Below are positions 39,415 to 49,081 of a DNA stretch of 64,000 nucleotides, in pieces. The DNA lies in contig JADJPJ010000087.1 of NCBI GenBank assembly GCA_016713325.1, positions 1,162,159 to 1,226,158 on the forward strand, written 5' to 3'. Every line of letters begins with the position of its first letter. The first letter of the stretch is position 1. The notes below the pieces were generated by a model. It made no database searches and had not been told where the DNA came from. It saw nothing but the letters and a program-made list of their open reading frames with translations. Source of the DNA: Candidatus Flexifilum affinis. Its GTDB lineage: Bacteria > Chloroflexota > Anaerolineae > Aggregatilineales > Phototrophicaceae. Made by a program: the position numbers and the translations under genes.

Positions 39415-40197
39415 TTATATTGTGCGCGCGAGAATCGCCCCATCAGCCCGGGCGACCAGGAGGCCGCCCCAGGCCAGCATCCGGTCGAACCAGCGGAGAT
39501 AGACCACGCGCGATCGCCGCTCGACCGCGCGCAGGATGCCATCGGCAACAAACTCCGGCGTCATGACCGGGACCAGCTTGTGCGACTGCTTGGGCGCGCT
39601 GCTGGTCGATCCGAGCCGGTTGGCGTTGAAGTCGGTGGCCGTGCGCCCGACGCGCATGTCGGTCACGGCGATGCCGTCTTCTTCCAACTCCATACGCAAT
39701 GATGCGATCAGGCTGGCCTTGAAGGCCTTCGTAGCCGCGTACGTCGCATAGTACGGCGCGATCAGCGTTGCCAGCACCGACGTGATAATCACGATCTGGC
39801 CGCGCGTGTGCCGGATCGCCGGGATGCCCGCGCGAATGGTATGGTAGACGCCCTCGACGTTGGTTCGCAGCACCGCTTCGATGTGCGACCATTCGGCCTC
39901 CGCCACCGCCCCGCGTTGGCCGAGTCCTGCGTTGGCCACGACGACATCGAGCCGTCCGAAGCGCGCCACCGCCTGATCGACACAGCGTTGTACGGCTTCT
40001 CGGTCGGTCACATCCGCTTCAAGCGGTAGTATCGTTCCAGAAAAGCCGATCGCCGCCTCGGCCAGCGAAGCGAGTCGTTCGACCCGCCGCGCGATGGCCG
40101 CGACGTTCCACCCCTGCCGCGCGAAAGTCAGCGCTGTCGCATAGCCGATCCCGCTCGATGCCCCTGTGATGAGTACTGCTCGCGTGAGTTCAGTCAT
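39415..40197 (-). CDS. Short-chain dehydrogenase/reductase
   Basis: 260 aa, classical SDR. The NAD(P)-binding TGASSGIGYATAL is at 11-23, NAG at about 90-92 as ANAGLG, and the catalytic Tyr and Lys in YYATYAATKAFKASL (Y-x3-K). RRVERL after the second strand suggests NADP preference by its basic residues. Substrate unknown. The -10 box TATACT ends 7 nt upstream of the ATG, with no ribosome site, so the mRNA is probably leaderless. Divergent from the PRiA4b-ORF3/Uma2 gene. Confidence 0.9.
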   Translation of the reverse strand: MTELTRAVLITGASSGIGYATALTFARQGWNVAAIARRVERLASLAEAAIGFSGTILPLEADVTDREAVQRCVDQAVARFGRLDVVVANAGLGQRGAVAEAEWSHIEAVLRTNVEGVYHTIRAGIPAIRHTRGQIVIITSVLATLIAPYYATYAATKAFKASLIASLRMELEEDGIAVTDMRVGRTATDFNANRLGSTSSAPKQSHKLVPVMTPEFVADGILRAVERRSRVVYLRWFDRMLAWGGLLVARADGAILARTI

Positions 40198-40204
40198 GCC
40201 GTGG

Positions 40205-40210
40205 AGTATA
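40205..40210 (-). promoter_or_regulatory. -10 box for a predicted leaderless SDR mRNA
   Basis: Minus strand TATACT (40210-40205) with 7 nt to ATG 40197. No Shine-Dalgarno sequence between. Confidence 0.45.
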
Positions 40211-40347
40211 CTATATGGTGCGTGTGAGGGTGGTCACGAATTCGCTCTGATGCGGTCGCTAGACATCGCTGAGAAACCACTCGTCTACGCCAGGGGCAGT
40301 ATCTGCGAGCAAGTTCCGCATTCCGAACGACAGGAGGCGTGATTTCG

Positions 40348-41481
40348 ATGCCATCACAGGACAAGAAACTTACATACGTTCTGAAGGTCACATTGGATGA
40401 CATAACGCCACCGATCTGGCGTCGTCTGCTCGTTTCCGGTGACACCGATCTCCTGCATCTGCACATGTTTATTCAAGTGGCAATGCCATGGGAGAACTAT
40501 CATCTCTTCTCGTTCACTGCAGGGGGGATCGAATACTCTGTTCCGAACCCTGCTGTTGGCCCCAATCCGTTACGAGTGCGGGACTTGCGCGCAGTCACCC
40601 TAAAGGACGTGGTGAAATCGACCGGACAGCGGTTGGACTACCTTTACGATTTCGGCGATACCTGGAAACACACGATCAAGGTCGAAGAGATCAGAACAAC
40701 GTTTAGTTCCGATGTGTTGCCCAGTTGTACGAAAGGCAAACGGAATGGCCCGCCTGAGGATTGTGGCGGGGTCTGGGGCTATCAGATGCTGCTCGATGCG
40801 CTCCGCAACCCAGATCGGGGGGAATCCAGAGAACAATTGGAGTGGCTTGGTAGACACTTCGATCCCGAAAAGTTCGACATTGATGCCGTGAATACCCGTC
40901 TTGCCGAGGTCATGAATATGACGGAAACGGAGATCGTCGGCGAAGATGTGAAGACGGATAGCTTGTTTAGCAGCGGACTGGAAGGTTTTCCTTCGTTTGG
41001 AGATTTTCTGTCGTCCTTTGAAGAGAATTTTTCCGACTGGATGAGCCCGCGCCGCTCACAGATTGTCGTCGAGATCCTTCGTCATATCGCAAATCATGTT
41101 GCCGAACGCGATCTAGGGTACGTGCTATCGGCCGGCGCCTCGTTTGTTGTCGACGACGCGGAAGTGTCACCTGCGGTCGCATTCATTAAGAAGACTCGCT
41201 TGACGAACCTTCCTGATGTCGGAATTATCGAAATGTCGCCGGACCTGGCCGTGGAAGTCACGTTCCCAGACGAACCGGATATCGTTGGGGAGACAGCCGA
41301 TAACCTGAAAGCCTTCAAAAAGGCTGGGATAGTGTGCTGGAATGTACTTCCACACAAGCAGCAAATCGAAGTTCACATCCCCGGTCAGCGCAGGAAAGTT
41401 CTCGGGATGAACGACGTTCTGGAGGGCGGCGATATCCTTCCCGGCTTCTCGGTGCCTGTCGCTCAAATTCTAAGGACCTGA
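40348..41481 (+). CDS. Fusion of a plasmid pRiA4b ORF-3-like domain and an Uma2-type endonuclease fold
   Basis: 377 aa. ATG 40348 is chosen over GTG 40339 because AGGAGG lies 10 nt before the ATG but touches the GTG. N-terminal about 10-180 is the pRiA4b ORF-3 (MM3350-like) domain: TPPIWRRLLVSGDTDLLHLHMFIQVAMPW, YLYDFGDTWKHTIKVE and PPEDCGGVWGYQML. C-terminal about 235-377 is Uma2/DUF820, a PD-(D/E)xK nuclease fold, with LAVEVTFPDEPD and FKKAGIVCWNVLP. The position where most members have Asp (SPDV) is Ala (SPAVAFI), so cleavage may be lost. Lower GC than the neighbours. Followed 7 bp later by the acetyltransferase. Function unknown; perhaps mobile or host-defence linked. Confidence 0.78.
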   Translation: MPSQDKKLTYVLKVTLDDITPPIWRRLLVSGDTDLLHLHMFIQVAMPWENYHLFSFTAGGIEYSVPNPAVGPNPLRVRDLRAVTLKDVVKSTGQRLDYLYDFGDTWKHTIKVEEIRTTFSSDVLPSCTKGKRNGPPEDCGGVWGYQMLLDALRNPDRGESREQLEWLGRHFDPEKFDIDAVNTRLAEVMNMTETEIVGEDVKTDSLFSSGLEGFPSFGDFLSSFEENFSDWMSPRRSQIVVEILRHIANHVAERDLGYVLSAGASFVVDDAEVSPAVAFIKKTRLTNLPDVGIIEMSPDLAVEVTFPDEPDIVGETADNLKAFKKAGIVCWNVLPHKQQIEVHIPGQRRKVLGMNDVLEGGDILPGFSVPVAQILRT

Positions 41482-41488
41482 ACAACCC

Positions 41489-42756
41489 ATGTTTACCCCT
41501 TCAACTCCATACATCAAGTCCCTGGGGAACGGATTCACCATCAAGTCGGTCGCCTCGGTCGAGGATGTCGAACGCGTTGCGAAGTTCAACGCTGCCGCCT
41601 TCGGACCTCAGGAAGAATCAATGTCGCGCGCACTCATCCTCAGTCACCCGGACACCCGACCCGAACACTGGTTGTACGCCGAGGAAGACAGCACCGGCCT
41701 GGTCGTCGCCTCGCTGTGCCTCATTCCCTGGCGCTGGAACTACGCCGGGGTCGAGCTGCGTTCTGGTGAGCTGGGCATCTGCGCCACGCTCGAAAATTAT
41801 CGCAACCGGGGCCTGATTCGCGCGCTGAACGTCCGCCATAAGGATTTGCTTCGCGAGGGCGGATTCCACCTCAGTCATATTCAGGGGATTCCGTACTTCT
41901 ACCGCCAGTTCGGCTACGAGTACGCGCTGCCCCTCGAAGGCGGTTGGGAGATCGAGCTGCGGCAGATTCCCGACGACGAGCCTGTCGGTTTCAGCTTCCG
42001 ACCGGCTGTGATCGAGGACATTCCGACTCTCGCGCGGCTCTGTGACGAGGCGCGTGCGGCATTCGCTATCTCCTCACTGCGAGAAGAGGGTGTGTGGCGC
42101 TATTTCTTCGAGGCCGGCCCGGAACGGGAACAGGCCTCGACATCTTTGTTCTGCTCGATAGGGCTGGTCAGCCGGTGGGCTACTGGTTCATCCAACACCA
42201 TGGGTTTGGGGAAGGACTCAACGTCGGCGAGGTGTCGCGCCTGGACCATGCCAGCGCCCGCGCGCTGCTGCCGATCCTCAAGAGTCAGGCGGTCGCTCGC
42301 AGCAAACCGTATATCCGGTTGATCGTACCGGATGGCACGCCGCTGATCCGGACGGCGGCCGACTTTGGCGCCCGCGACACGGGGAGGTACCAGTGGCAGC
42401 TTCATGTGCCGGACACCGCCCATCTGCTCCGGACTATCGCCCCAGTGCTCGAGCAGCGCATCGCCGGAAGCATGTTCGCGGGCCTTACCGATACACTGAC
42501 TATCTGCCTGTATCGCGAGACGGTGGTCCTGCGCTTCGAATCGGGAAAGCTGGCCAGCGTCGAAACGACACCCGTGCCGATCAACGATGGCGCGATCTGC
42601 ATCCCGCCGCTGCTGTTCCCCCTGCTGGTTTTCGGCTGGCGAACCCGCGCCGAACTGGCCGAGCGCTATCCCGACTTCCTGGTGTGGGAGCGACGAAACA
42701 CACTGATCGACGTCCTGTTCCCCAGGATGACTTCGTCTCTCAGTACCCTCTACTGA
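41489..42756 (+). CDS. Eis-like GNAT N-acetyltransferase (frame interrupted)
   Basis: About 422 aa when joined. First part: ELGICATLENYRNRGLIRALN carries the acetyl-CoA loop of GNAT proteins, with IQGIPYFYRQFGYEYAL after it. Frame is lost near 42130: PEREQAST should be PERETGLDIFVLLDRAG, restored by one more A in GGGAACAGG. The C-terminal half has a second GNAT-like module and a sterol-carrier-like end (LTDTLTICLYRETVVLRFESGKLASV), the layout of mycobacterial Eis. Those enzymes acetylate amines such as aminoglycosides. Starts 7 bp after the Uma2 fusion gene, so they may be co-transcribed. The single lesion in an A-run looks like sequencing error. Confidence 0.78.
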
Positions 42757-42796
42757 GCCGGCTTTACGCTCACCTCTCGGCCCCGTGCGATCGCTA

Positions 42797-44485
42797 TCAG
42801 ATCTGCACCGGCTCGTGATAGATTCCGAATACCTCGCGCATCACGTCGACGATCTCGCCGAGCGTGCAATAGGCGCGCGCGCAGTCGAGCAGATAGAGCA
42901 TGGTGTTGTCCGTCCCTTCGCAGGCGCGGCGTAGGGCGTTCAGGGCTGCCCCTGCCCGCTCGTTATCGCGTTCCAGACGCAGGCGCGCCAGGCGTGCGCA
43001 CTGGCGCTCGAAACCCTGCGGGTCCATCTCCAGGATCGGGATGGCCGGCGGTTCATCGCTGACGTACTTGTTGACGCCGACAATGGCGCGCTCGTTCTGG
43101 TCCATCTCGCGCTGGTGCCGGTAGCTGGCATCGGCGATCTCCCCCTGGAAGAAGCCGGCTTCCAGAGCTGGAATGACGCCTCCCAGCGATTCGATGCGCC
43201 GGAAATAATCGTAGACCTGTCGCTCGGTCTGGTTGGTCAGCGCCTCGACAAAATAGCTGCCGCCGAGGGGATCGATGGTGTTTATCACGCCGGTCTCTTC
43301 GGCGATCACCTGCTGCGTGCGCAGCGCCAGCGTGACGGCGTGTTCGCTCGGCAGGGCCAGCGCCTCGTCCATACTGTTGGTGTGCAGCGACTGCGCCCCG
43401 CCCATGACGGCCGCCAGCGCCTGGATAGCCACGCGAACCAGGTTCACTTCCGGCTGCTGCGCCGTCAGACTGACGCCGGCGGTCTGGCAGTGGAAGCGCA
43501 TCAGCCAGGAGCGAGGGTCTTTCGCGCCGAACGTCTCGCGCATCTCCCGCGCCCAGATCCGCCGCGCGGCGCGCAGCTTGGCGATCTCCTCGAAGAAATC
43601 ATTGTGGACATTGAAGAAGAAGCTGATGCGCGGCGCAAACGAGTCGATATCCAGCCCACGCTGGACGCCCCAGCGCACATATTCGAGGCCGTCGGCCAGC
43701 GTGAAGGCCAACTCCTGAACGGCGGCGCTGCCAGCCTCGCGGATGTGATAGCCGCTCACGCTGATGGTGTTCCACTGTGGCAAGCGCTGGGTGCCGAATT
43801 CGATCGTGTCGGTCACCAGCCGCATCGAAGGCGCGGGCGGGAAGATGAACTCCTTTTGCGCGGTGTACTCCTTGAGAATGTCGTTTTGCAGCGTGCCGCG
43901 CAAGGCTTCCATTGGCACGCCCTGCTTTTCGGCGGCGGCAATGTAGAACGCCCAGATGACGGCCGCCGGGCTGTTGATGGTCATGCTGGTCGAGACTTCG
44001 CCGAGCGGGATGCCGTCGAAAAGGATCTCCATGTCCTTGAGCGAACTGACGGCGACGCCGCACTTGCCGAACTCGCCCAGCGCCTCGGGCGCATCGGTGT
44101 CGTAGCCCATGAGCGTCGCCAGATCGAAGGCGACGGACAGCCCCATGTTGCCCTGCTCCAGCAAGTAGCGATAGCGGGCATTCGTCTCTTCGGCCGTACC
44201 GAAGCCTGCGAACATGCGCATCGTCCACAACCGGCCACGATGACCGGTCGCATGGATACCGCGGGTATAGGGGTATTCGCCAGGAAAGCCGAGGTCACGC
44301 AGATAATCGATGTCGGCCACGTCAAGCGGCGTGTACAGCCGCTCAATGGGCTCGCTGCTCTGGGTTATGAAGCGCGGGCGCTGCTCGGGCATTTTGTCGA
44401 GGGTCTTTTTCAGCGTCGTCTGTTCCCAATGTCCCTTTGCAGCCGCGAGATCGTTCAGGTCCTGTGAACTGTGCAGGGTCATCAT
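42797..44485 (-). CDS. B12-dependent acyl-CoA mutase, large subunit (isobutyryl-CoA-mutase-like)
   Basis: 562 aa from ATG 44485 (GGAGTGGAG ribosome site). The TIM-barrel subunit of the methylmalonyl-CoA mutase family, of a size like IcmA. No cobalamin-binding domain follows, so a separate small subunit is needed, and none is in the window. Conserved parts include [12 protein letters not shown] (where mutases proper read TRGPYPTMY), [14 protein letters not shown] and [18 protein letters not shown]. In that last motif the Arg that holds the carboxylate in true methylmalonyl-CoA mutase is Gln, as in isobutyryl- and hydroxyisobutyryl-CoA mutases. So the substrate is probably not methylmalonyl-CoA. 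Confidence 0.87.
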   Translation of the reverse strand: MMTLHSSQDLNDLAAAKGHWEQTTLKKTLDKMPEQRPRFITQSSEPIERLYTPLDVADIDYLRDLGFPGEYPYTRGIHATGHRGRLWTMRMFAGFGTAEETNARYRYLLEQGNMGLSVAFDLATLMGYDTDAPEALGEFGKCGVAVSSLKDMEILFDGIPLGEVSTSMTINSPAAVIWAFYIAAAEKQGVPMEALRGTLQNDILKEYTAQKEFIFPPAPSMRLVTDTIEFGTQRLPQWNTISVSGYHIREAGSAAVQELAFTLADGLEYVRWGVQRGLDIDSFAPRISFFFNVHNDFFEEIAKLRAARRIWAREMRETFGAKDPRSWLMRFHCQTAGVSLTAQQPEVNLVRVAIQALAAVMGGAQSLHTNSMDEALALPSEHAVTLALRTQQVIAEETGVINTIDPLGGSYFVEALTNQTERQVYDYFRRIESLGGVIPALEAGFFQGEIADASYRHQREMDQNERAIVGVNKYVSDEPPAIPILEMDPQGFERQCARLARLRLERDNERAGAALNALRRACEGTDNTMLYLLDCARAYCTLGEIVDVMREVFGIYHEPVQI

Positions 44486-44537
44486 CTCCACTCCAACTCC
44501 GGGGACTCTTTTGACCAACTCTCCCCCAGGTGTCAGC

Positions 44538-44546
44538 ATTGTAACA
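44538..44546 (-). promoter_or_regulatory. Extended -10 promoter of the acyl-CoA mutase gene
   Basis: Minus strand TGTTACAAT (TGn-TACAAT), about 52 bp before ATG 44485. Confidence 0.5.
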
Positions 44547-44577
44547 TGCGGTCACACCCTGCCGAACGAGCGGATTA

Positions 44578-44586
44578 TGCTATGAT
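44578..44586 (+). promoter_or_regulatory. Extended -10 for a predicted leaderless mRNA
   Basis: TGCTATGAT ends 6 nt before the ATG at 44593; no ribosome site lies between. Transcription should start at the A of the ATG. Confidence 0.5.
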
Positions 44587-44592
44587 GTTGCT

Positions 44593-46466
44593 ATGACACA
44601 GGAAAGAGACCCGAAACGCGTCACCACCGAAACCCTCCTGCGCGCAGTCGCAACCGGCGACAGCCGCCTCGATCGGCTTGTCGTCCCGGTCCTGATGGCG
44701 CTGGGTGTGATGCACATCGTTGCCCGAATCGCAATCAACCACCCGGTAGGGATCGCCCTGGCGGTGGCCAACCTGATCGTCCTGGTTCTGCTGGCAGCGG
44801 ACACACCGATCCGCCGCGCCATCGTCGGTGAGCGGTTCACGCGGGTGCATGCGCTGCACATCCTGCTGACGTGGCTCTACTCGGCGTTATGGATCGCCAT
44901 CCTCGGGCTGGTTCCCGACGCGCCGATGACCGGCAAGAACAGCGAACAGACTTACTTCATCCTGATCATGCTGGTAGCGGTCGGCTGGATGTTCCTGCGC
45001 TCTCTCCTGGTGCAGACGCGCGCCTTCCACCGGCGCTTCAGCACCGCCATTCCCCTGTGGGAGCAGCTGCTCCTCGCCTCCAATGAGCTGATTGCCACCG
45101 GCCTGGCGGCGCTGGTTGGCGCCAATGTGCTGGTGCGCCTGTTTCAGCCGGACGTTTTCTCGGTGCGGATCGACCCGATGTACGCCGGCGGGCTGCTCGC
45201 CGTGACCTGGCTGTACTACCTGGGCATGCAGTTCATGTGGGTGCAGCGCTGGAACGATTGGCTCAGCCAGAGCCGGACGTGGGTGCGACTGGCCCGTCTG
45301 CTGGCGCCGCTCGCGCTGATCGTCTGCACACAGCTGATTTACAGGCGCTTCCTGGAGCGCGGCGACCCGCGCACGGCGGGTCTGCTGGGCAACTCCAACC
45401 TCGACCAGGCGGTCCTGTCGATCACGCCGGTGCTGTGGCTGCTGATCCTCGTCCTGCTGGTGATCGTTTACATCAGCGGGCGAGGTTTGCGCGAACGCTT
45501 TCTACCGGACGATCTCCTGCAGCGCCTGCCTACGCGGCTGTCGAGCATTCTGTCGACTGTTTCCGATATGGACATGCTGCTGATTCTCGGCGTGCTCTCT
45601 ACGCTGATCCCGGCCTACCTGCTGCTGCTCGGCGACACGGGCGGGCTGATCGGCCAGCTTCGCCAACAGGTGCTTCAGCGGGGCAGCGCCCTGATTGAGA
45701 CGAGCGAGCAGGCGCTGGCCCTGCTCTTCGCCCTGCCCTTCTATGTGCTACTCGTCACGCTGCTGGCCTTCTATGGCGCCGCGCTGGGCCGTTCGACGCT
45801 GCCTGCCGATGAGCGTGACGCCCTGGTCAAGAAGCTGCCTGTCGGCTTCCTGATCGTTCTGATCATCACGCTGTATCTGTTCGCAGTGCCGTTCAGTCAG
45901 GTGCTCACCGAGGGACGACTGCCCGAGCTGCCCCAGGATCTGGGCCGCATCCTGGCGTTCAACATCGTGATCCCTCTGCTCCTGCTCTATGTCCACTACT
46001 TTGTGCTCATCCGCAGCCCGTACACCCGTGGGCAGAAACGCTGGCGTGAGCGCAAGACACAGGTACTGATAGAGCAGCTCGATACTATTCAGGGGAAGAT
46101 TCACGCGCTTAACGATCAGATCAACCGCATCGAAGAGGCGTGGCAGCGGCATCACAGCACCGATGCGCGGAGTATGGACAACCTGTTCCGCTACGTACAG
46201 CTCAACGGCCAGCGCGACGATCCGAATATGCAGCGCCTTCGCCTGCTCGACGATCGTCAGCAGTTGAACGAGATCAGCGAAACTCCGGTTTCCGTCGCCA
46301 TCGCGCGTCTGCCCGTGCGTGTGGTCAGCATCGGCATCCCCTGCTGCTGATTGTTCAGATTTACCAGTGGGCCATTCTTAATGATGGTCTGCGCCAGATC
46401 ATCAATGATCCCAGCCTGACGATCCTGGACTTCTTCCGTGCGATCCTGCAGCAGACACAGTTTTAG
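44593..46466 (+). CDS. Large polytopic membrane protein, unknown function (frame interrupted)
   Basis: About 624 aa when joined. Ten or more hydrophobic helices, with a charged C-terminal region that is likely a coiled coil (about 500-560: LIEQLDTIQGKIHALNDQINRIEEAW). A final hydrophobic stretch LLLIVQIYQWAILNDGLRQIIND comes after the frame break near 46338-46341. There CATCCCCTGCTG ends the frame in CC-stop, whereas CATCCCCCTGCTG (one more C) restores it to the stop at 46466. The mid-part helices are separated by short loops and one large soluble loop (about 275-300). I recognise no family. Predicted leaderless. Divergent from the acyl-CoA mutase. Confidence 0.7.
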
Positions 46467-46509
46467 AGAACTTACTTTAAGCACTACTTTTATAATATGT
46501 TAAGCTTTC

Positions 46510-46538
46510 TGGACATAGTTATAACCATCTCTTAAAAT
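46510..46538 (+). promoter_or_regulatory. Promoter of the CHAD gene
   Basis: TGGACA (46510-46515), a 17-bp spacer and TAAAAT (46533-46538), each 5/6 to consensus, in an AT-rich 110-bp gap. A second -10-like TATAAT lies at 46491. Confidence 0.6.
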
Positions 46539-46577
46539 ACAGGATATCTCGACCCTCCATTACTCCGGCGGCTCACT

Positions 46578-47561
46578 TTGGAAAAAACCATATCGCAGCA
46601 CGAAGAACTGATCGCGGTACTGAAAGAAGTAAACCAGCCTCTATCTCCCGACGATCTAATGGCGGAAGCAGGGCGCAAGGTCCTGCTTGCCGAACTCATC
46701 AATATGCTCGAGCACGAAGATGGCAGCCGAACTGGCGAGGACATTGAAGACGTGCATGACATGCGCGTCGCGATTCGCCGAATGCGCAGCGCCCTGCGGC
46801 TCCTGGAGCCCTACTTCAAAGCGAAGGCGATCACGCCTTACGTGCAAAAGATGCAGAAGATCGCCCGCAGCCTCGGCACGGTCCGCGACCTGGACGTTCA
46901 GATCGAAGACCTGGAGAAGTATGCGGCGGACCTGCCTGAAGAGACTCGCCTCGCACTGGACAAAGGCGTCGTCTATCTGAAGCAGAAGCGAGACAAGGCG
47001 CGCGACCGTCTCATCGATGCGTTTGATCGCGGCAGCTATCAGCGATTCGTCAAGGATTTCAGCGCCTTTCTCACCTCGCCAGGCAAGGGGGCGAGGAGCG
47101 GGGATAGCGAGGACATCCTGCCTATTCGTCTACGCCATATCCTGCCTGAGATGATCTACCGGCACCTGGGTTCCGTGCGCGCCTACGAAGACGTACTGCC
47201 TGACGCCGACCTCCCCACACTTCACGCCCTGCGCATCGAATTCAAGCGACTACGCTACGTCGTCTCGCTGTTCGGCGACGTGCTGGGGAGCACCACCAGT
47301 GATTTCATCGAGGAAATGAAGCTGATCCAGGATCATCTGGGGAAACTGAATGACATTTCGGTCGCTCAGGAGCACCTGACAGACCTGATGAACGCTTTCT
47401 CGCCGGGCAAACACGACGACGTATTGGCCGCCCTCCAGGAATATGTCGAGCGATTGGAGGAAAAGAAGACCACGTTGTGTGCGGGTGTCCCGGCCATGTG
47501 GCAGCGCTTCAACACCAAGAAAGTACAGCGGCACCTCGCCATGGCGATTGCCGCACTCTAG
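46578..47561 (+). CDS. CHAD-domain protein
   Basis: 327 aa. Conserved histidine alpha-helical domain: two helical bundles with VHDMRVAIRRMRSALRLLEPYF (about 55-77) and its mirror LHALRIEFKRLRYVVSLFGDVLG (about 215-237), each with His and a row of Arg/Lys forming a basic pocket. Members bind polyphosphate or nucleic-acid phosphate. No CYTH triphosphatase is fused. TTG start at 46578 is supported by a promoter about 40 bp upstream; ribosome site is weak. Single gene. Confidence 0.87.
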   Translation: MEKTISQHEELIAVLKEVNQPLSPDDLMAEAGRKVLLAELINMLEHEDGSRTGEDIEDVHDMRVAIRRMRSALRLLEPYFKAKAITPYVQKMQKIARSLGTVRDLDVQIEDLEKYAADLPEETRLALDKGVVYLKQKRDKARDRLIDAFDRGSYQRFVKDFSAFLTSPGKGARSGDSEDILPIRLRHILPEMIYRHLGSVRAYEDVLPDADLPTLHALRIEFKRLRYVVSLFGDVLGSTTSDFIEEMKLIQDHLGKLNDISVAQEHLTDLMNAFSPGKHDDVLAALQEYVERLEEKKTTLCAGVPAMWQRFNTKKVQRHLAMAIAAL

Positions 47562-47671
47562 GCAACTCCTCGAACTGCATCAACGTCCTCTCCCCTGCTG
47601 CGCTTCGCTTAGCTTCTCCTCTCCATTTCATGGACAGGAGACTGAGAGGTGAGGTGATTCGTGGCTGTTCT

Positions 47672-49081
47672 TCAGGCGGTATCGGTACGGGTTGGCGGCT
47701 CAACGCCTTCGCTGGCTCGTGCCGATCTCTGTGCCGGGCGGGTCGACCACGCGGCGCCGGCCGCGGCCATCAACATGGCTGCCGGATGCACGGGTAGATA
47801 GTAGCGCTGCCACTCCAGTGGGGTAAGCAGCGCGGTCGTCACGACCATCGCCACCACCCAGAGCACAATCACAGTCCGCGCCCGTGGGTTCCGACTCCCC
47901 CGTCCGATCAGCGACCCCAGCCCGGCCAGCGCCGCCAGCGGCAACAGCAGATTGAACAGCACACCTTCCAGACCCGCGGCCTGAAGATCGCGCACGCCAT
48001 CCAGCGCCGAGGCTTCATAGGCGCTAATCTCGCCGCTGATAGCGCCCGCCCACGCCGGAACTTCGTAGTACTGCGCCGGTGGGATGAACGCCTGGCGCAG
48101 CCAACCGCTGAGCGCCGCGCCTGTATCCGGGTAGCCGCCAAACGCCGTCGTCTGCCCAGCCAGCAGATCGCTGCGCAGGGCCAGCACCTGCCCTGCACGC
48201 CCGATTGGATCGCCCCACCATGTCGGATTGAGGGCGTAGAATAACATCAGCGCCCCGACCGCCGACAGGACCAGCCAGAGCAGGGCGCGAACCGGTGGTT
48301 TGTCGGCGTGCTCGCGAGAGGCGCGGGCGAAATCAACCAGAACCAGCAGCGCGCAGGCGCCATAAACGGCAACCAGAGTGAACACGGCGGTGTGCTTGCT
48401 GGCCAAAGCCAGCCCCGCCGCCAACGCCAGCAGCATCGCCGACCACCACGACCGGGTGCGCGCAAACCAGACTCCGGCCAGCACGGTGAACAGGCTGAAG
48501 GCGATCATGCTGCCTTCCATCATGGCCCGCCGGCCGTTAACCAGCAGCGCAGGATGGAGCGCATACAACACCACGGCGATCAGCGCCCCGGACCGGCCGC
48601 CGACCATCCACCCCAGGGCGAACATCGGCAGCAGGCCGAGCGCCGTGAGCAGCGCCGACGGGAGACGGGCCGCGATCAGCAGGTCGGTCGAAGGTGCATG
48701 GCCATTGGCAATGTTATAGTCCCAGTCCGCGCCCCAATCCCATGGCTGGTTGAGATCGTCAGCCATGTAGCCGCGCAAGCTCAACGCCAGCCCGACCAGC
48801 AGCTTGTTGACTACGCCGTTGATCAGCCGCAGCTCCTGCACCGCCGGGTCGGCCGGATTTTCCTGATAGCGCACTACGTCGAGATTGCCTTCCCGGAAGA
48901 TAAGAGTGTAATCACGGCTCATGGCGATCTGAGTGGCCTCATCGCCATGAAAAGGCGTGATCGAGACGCCCGCCACGATGTAAGCCCCCAGGCCCATCAG
49001 GACTGCTGCGTAAATCACTCCCGCGGCAATCGGATTGCTAAACGGTCGGGCGAGAAGTCGGGTGATCGATGCGTTGCTCAT
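47672..49081 (-). CDS. Glycosyltransferase family 39-like membrane protein
   Basis: 469 aa. The catalytic loop Asp is in SITPFHGDEATQIAMSRDY (GDEA) just after the first helix, the signature of PMT/ArnT-type GT-C enzymes that use a lipid-phosphate sugar. Ten or more helices follow, with conserved GYMADDLNQPWDWGADWDYNIANGH-type loop residues. Ends with a short polar tail. Likely glycosylates a protein or lipid on the outer face. Start overlaps the ABC exporter stop by 4 bp (ATGA). Confidence 0.8.
   Translation of the reverse strand: MSNASITRLLARPFSNPIAAGVIYAAVLMGLGAYIVAGVSITPFHGDEATQIAMSRDYTLIFREGNLDVVRYQENPADPAVQELRLINGVVNKLLVGLALSLRGYMADDLNQPWDWGADWDYNIANGHAPSTDLLIAARLPSALLTALGLLPMFALGWMVGGRSGALIAVVLYALHPALLVNGRRAMMEGSMIAFSLFTVLAGVWFARTRSWWSAMLLALAAGLALASKHTAVFTLVAVYGACALLVLVDFARASREHADKPPVRALLWLVLSAVGALMLFYALNPTWWGDPIGRAGQVLALRSDLLAGQTTAFGGYPDTGAALSGWLRQAFIPPAQYYEVPAWAGAISGEISAYEASALDGVRDLQAAGLEGVLFNLLLPLAALAGLGSLIGRGSRNPRARTVIVLWVVAMVVTTALLTPLEWQRYYLPVHPAAMLMAAAGAAWSTRPAQRSARASEGVEPPTRTDTA

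Noticed and set aside
40339..40347. Earlier GTG start for the pRiA4b ORF-3/Uma2 protein
   Set aside because: The AGGAGG lies 1 nt from the GTG, too close, but 10 nt from the ATG.
47562..47671. CT-rich stretch with a weak hairpin between CHAD and GT39 genes
   Set aside because: Imperfect stem and no U-tract; not convincing as a terminator or a repeat unit from this one copy.
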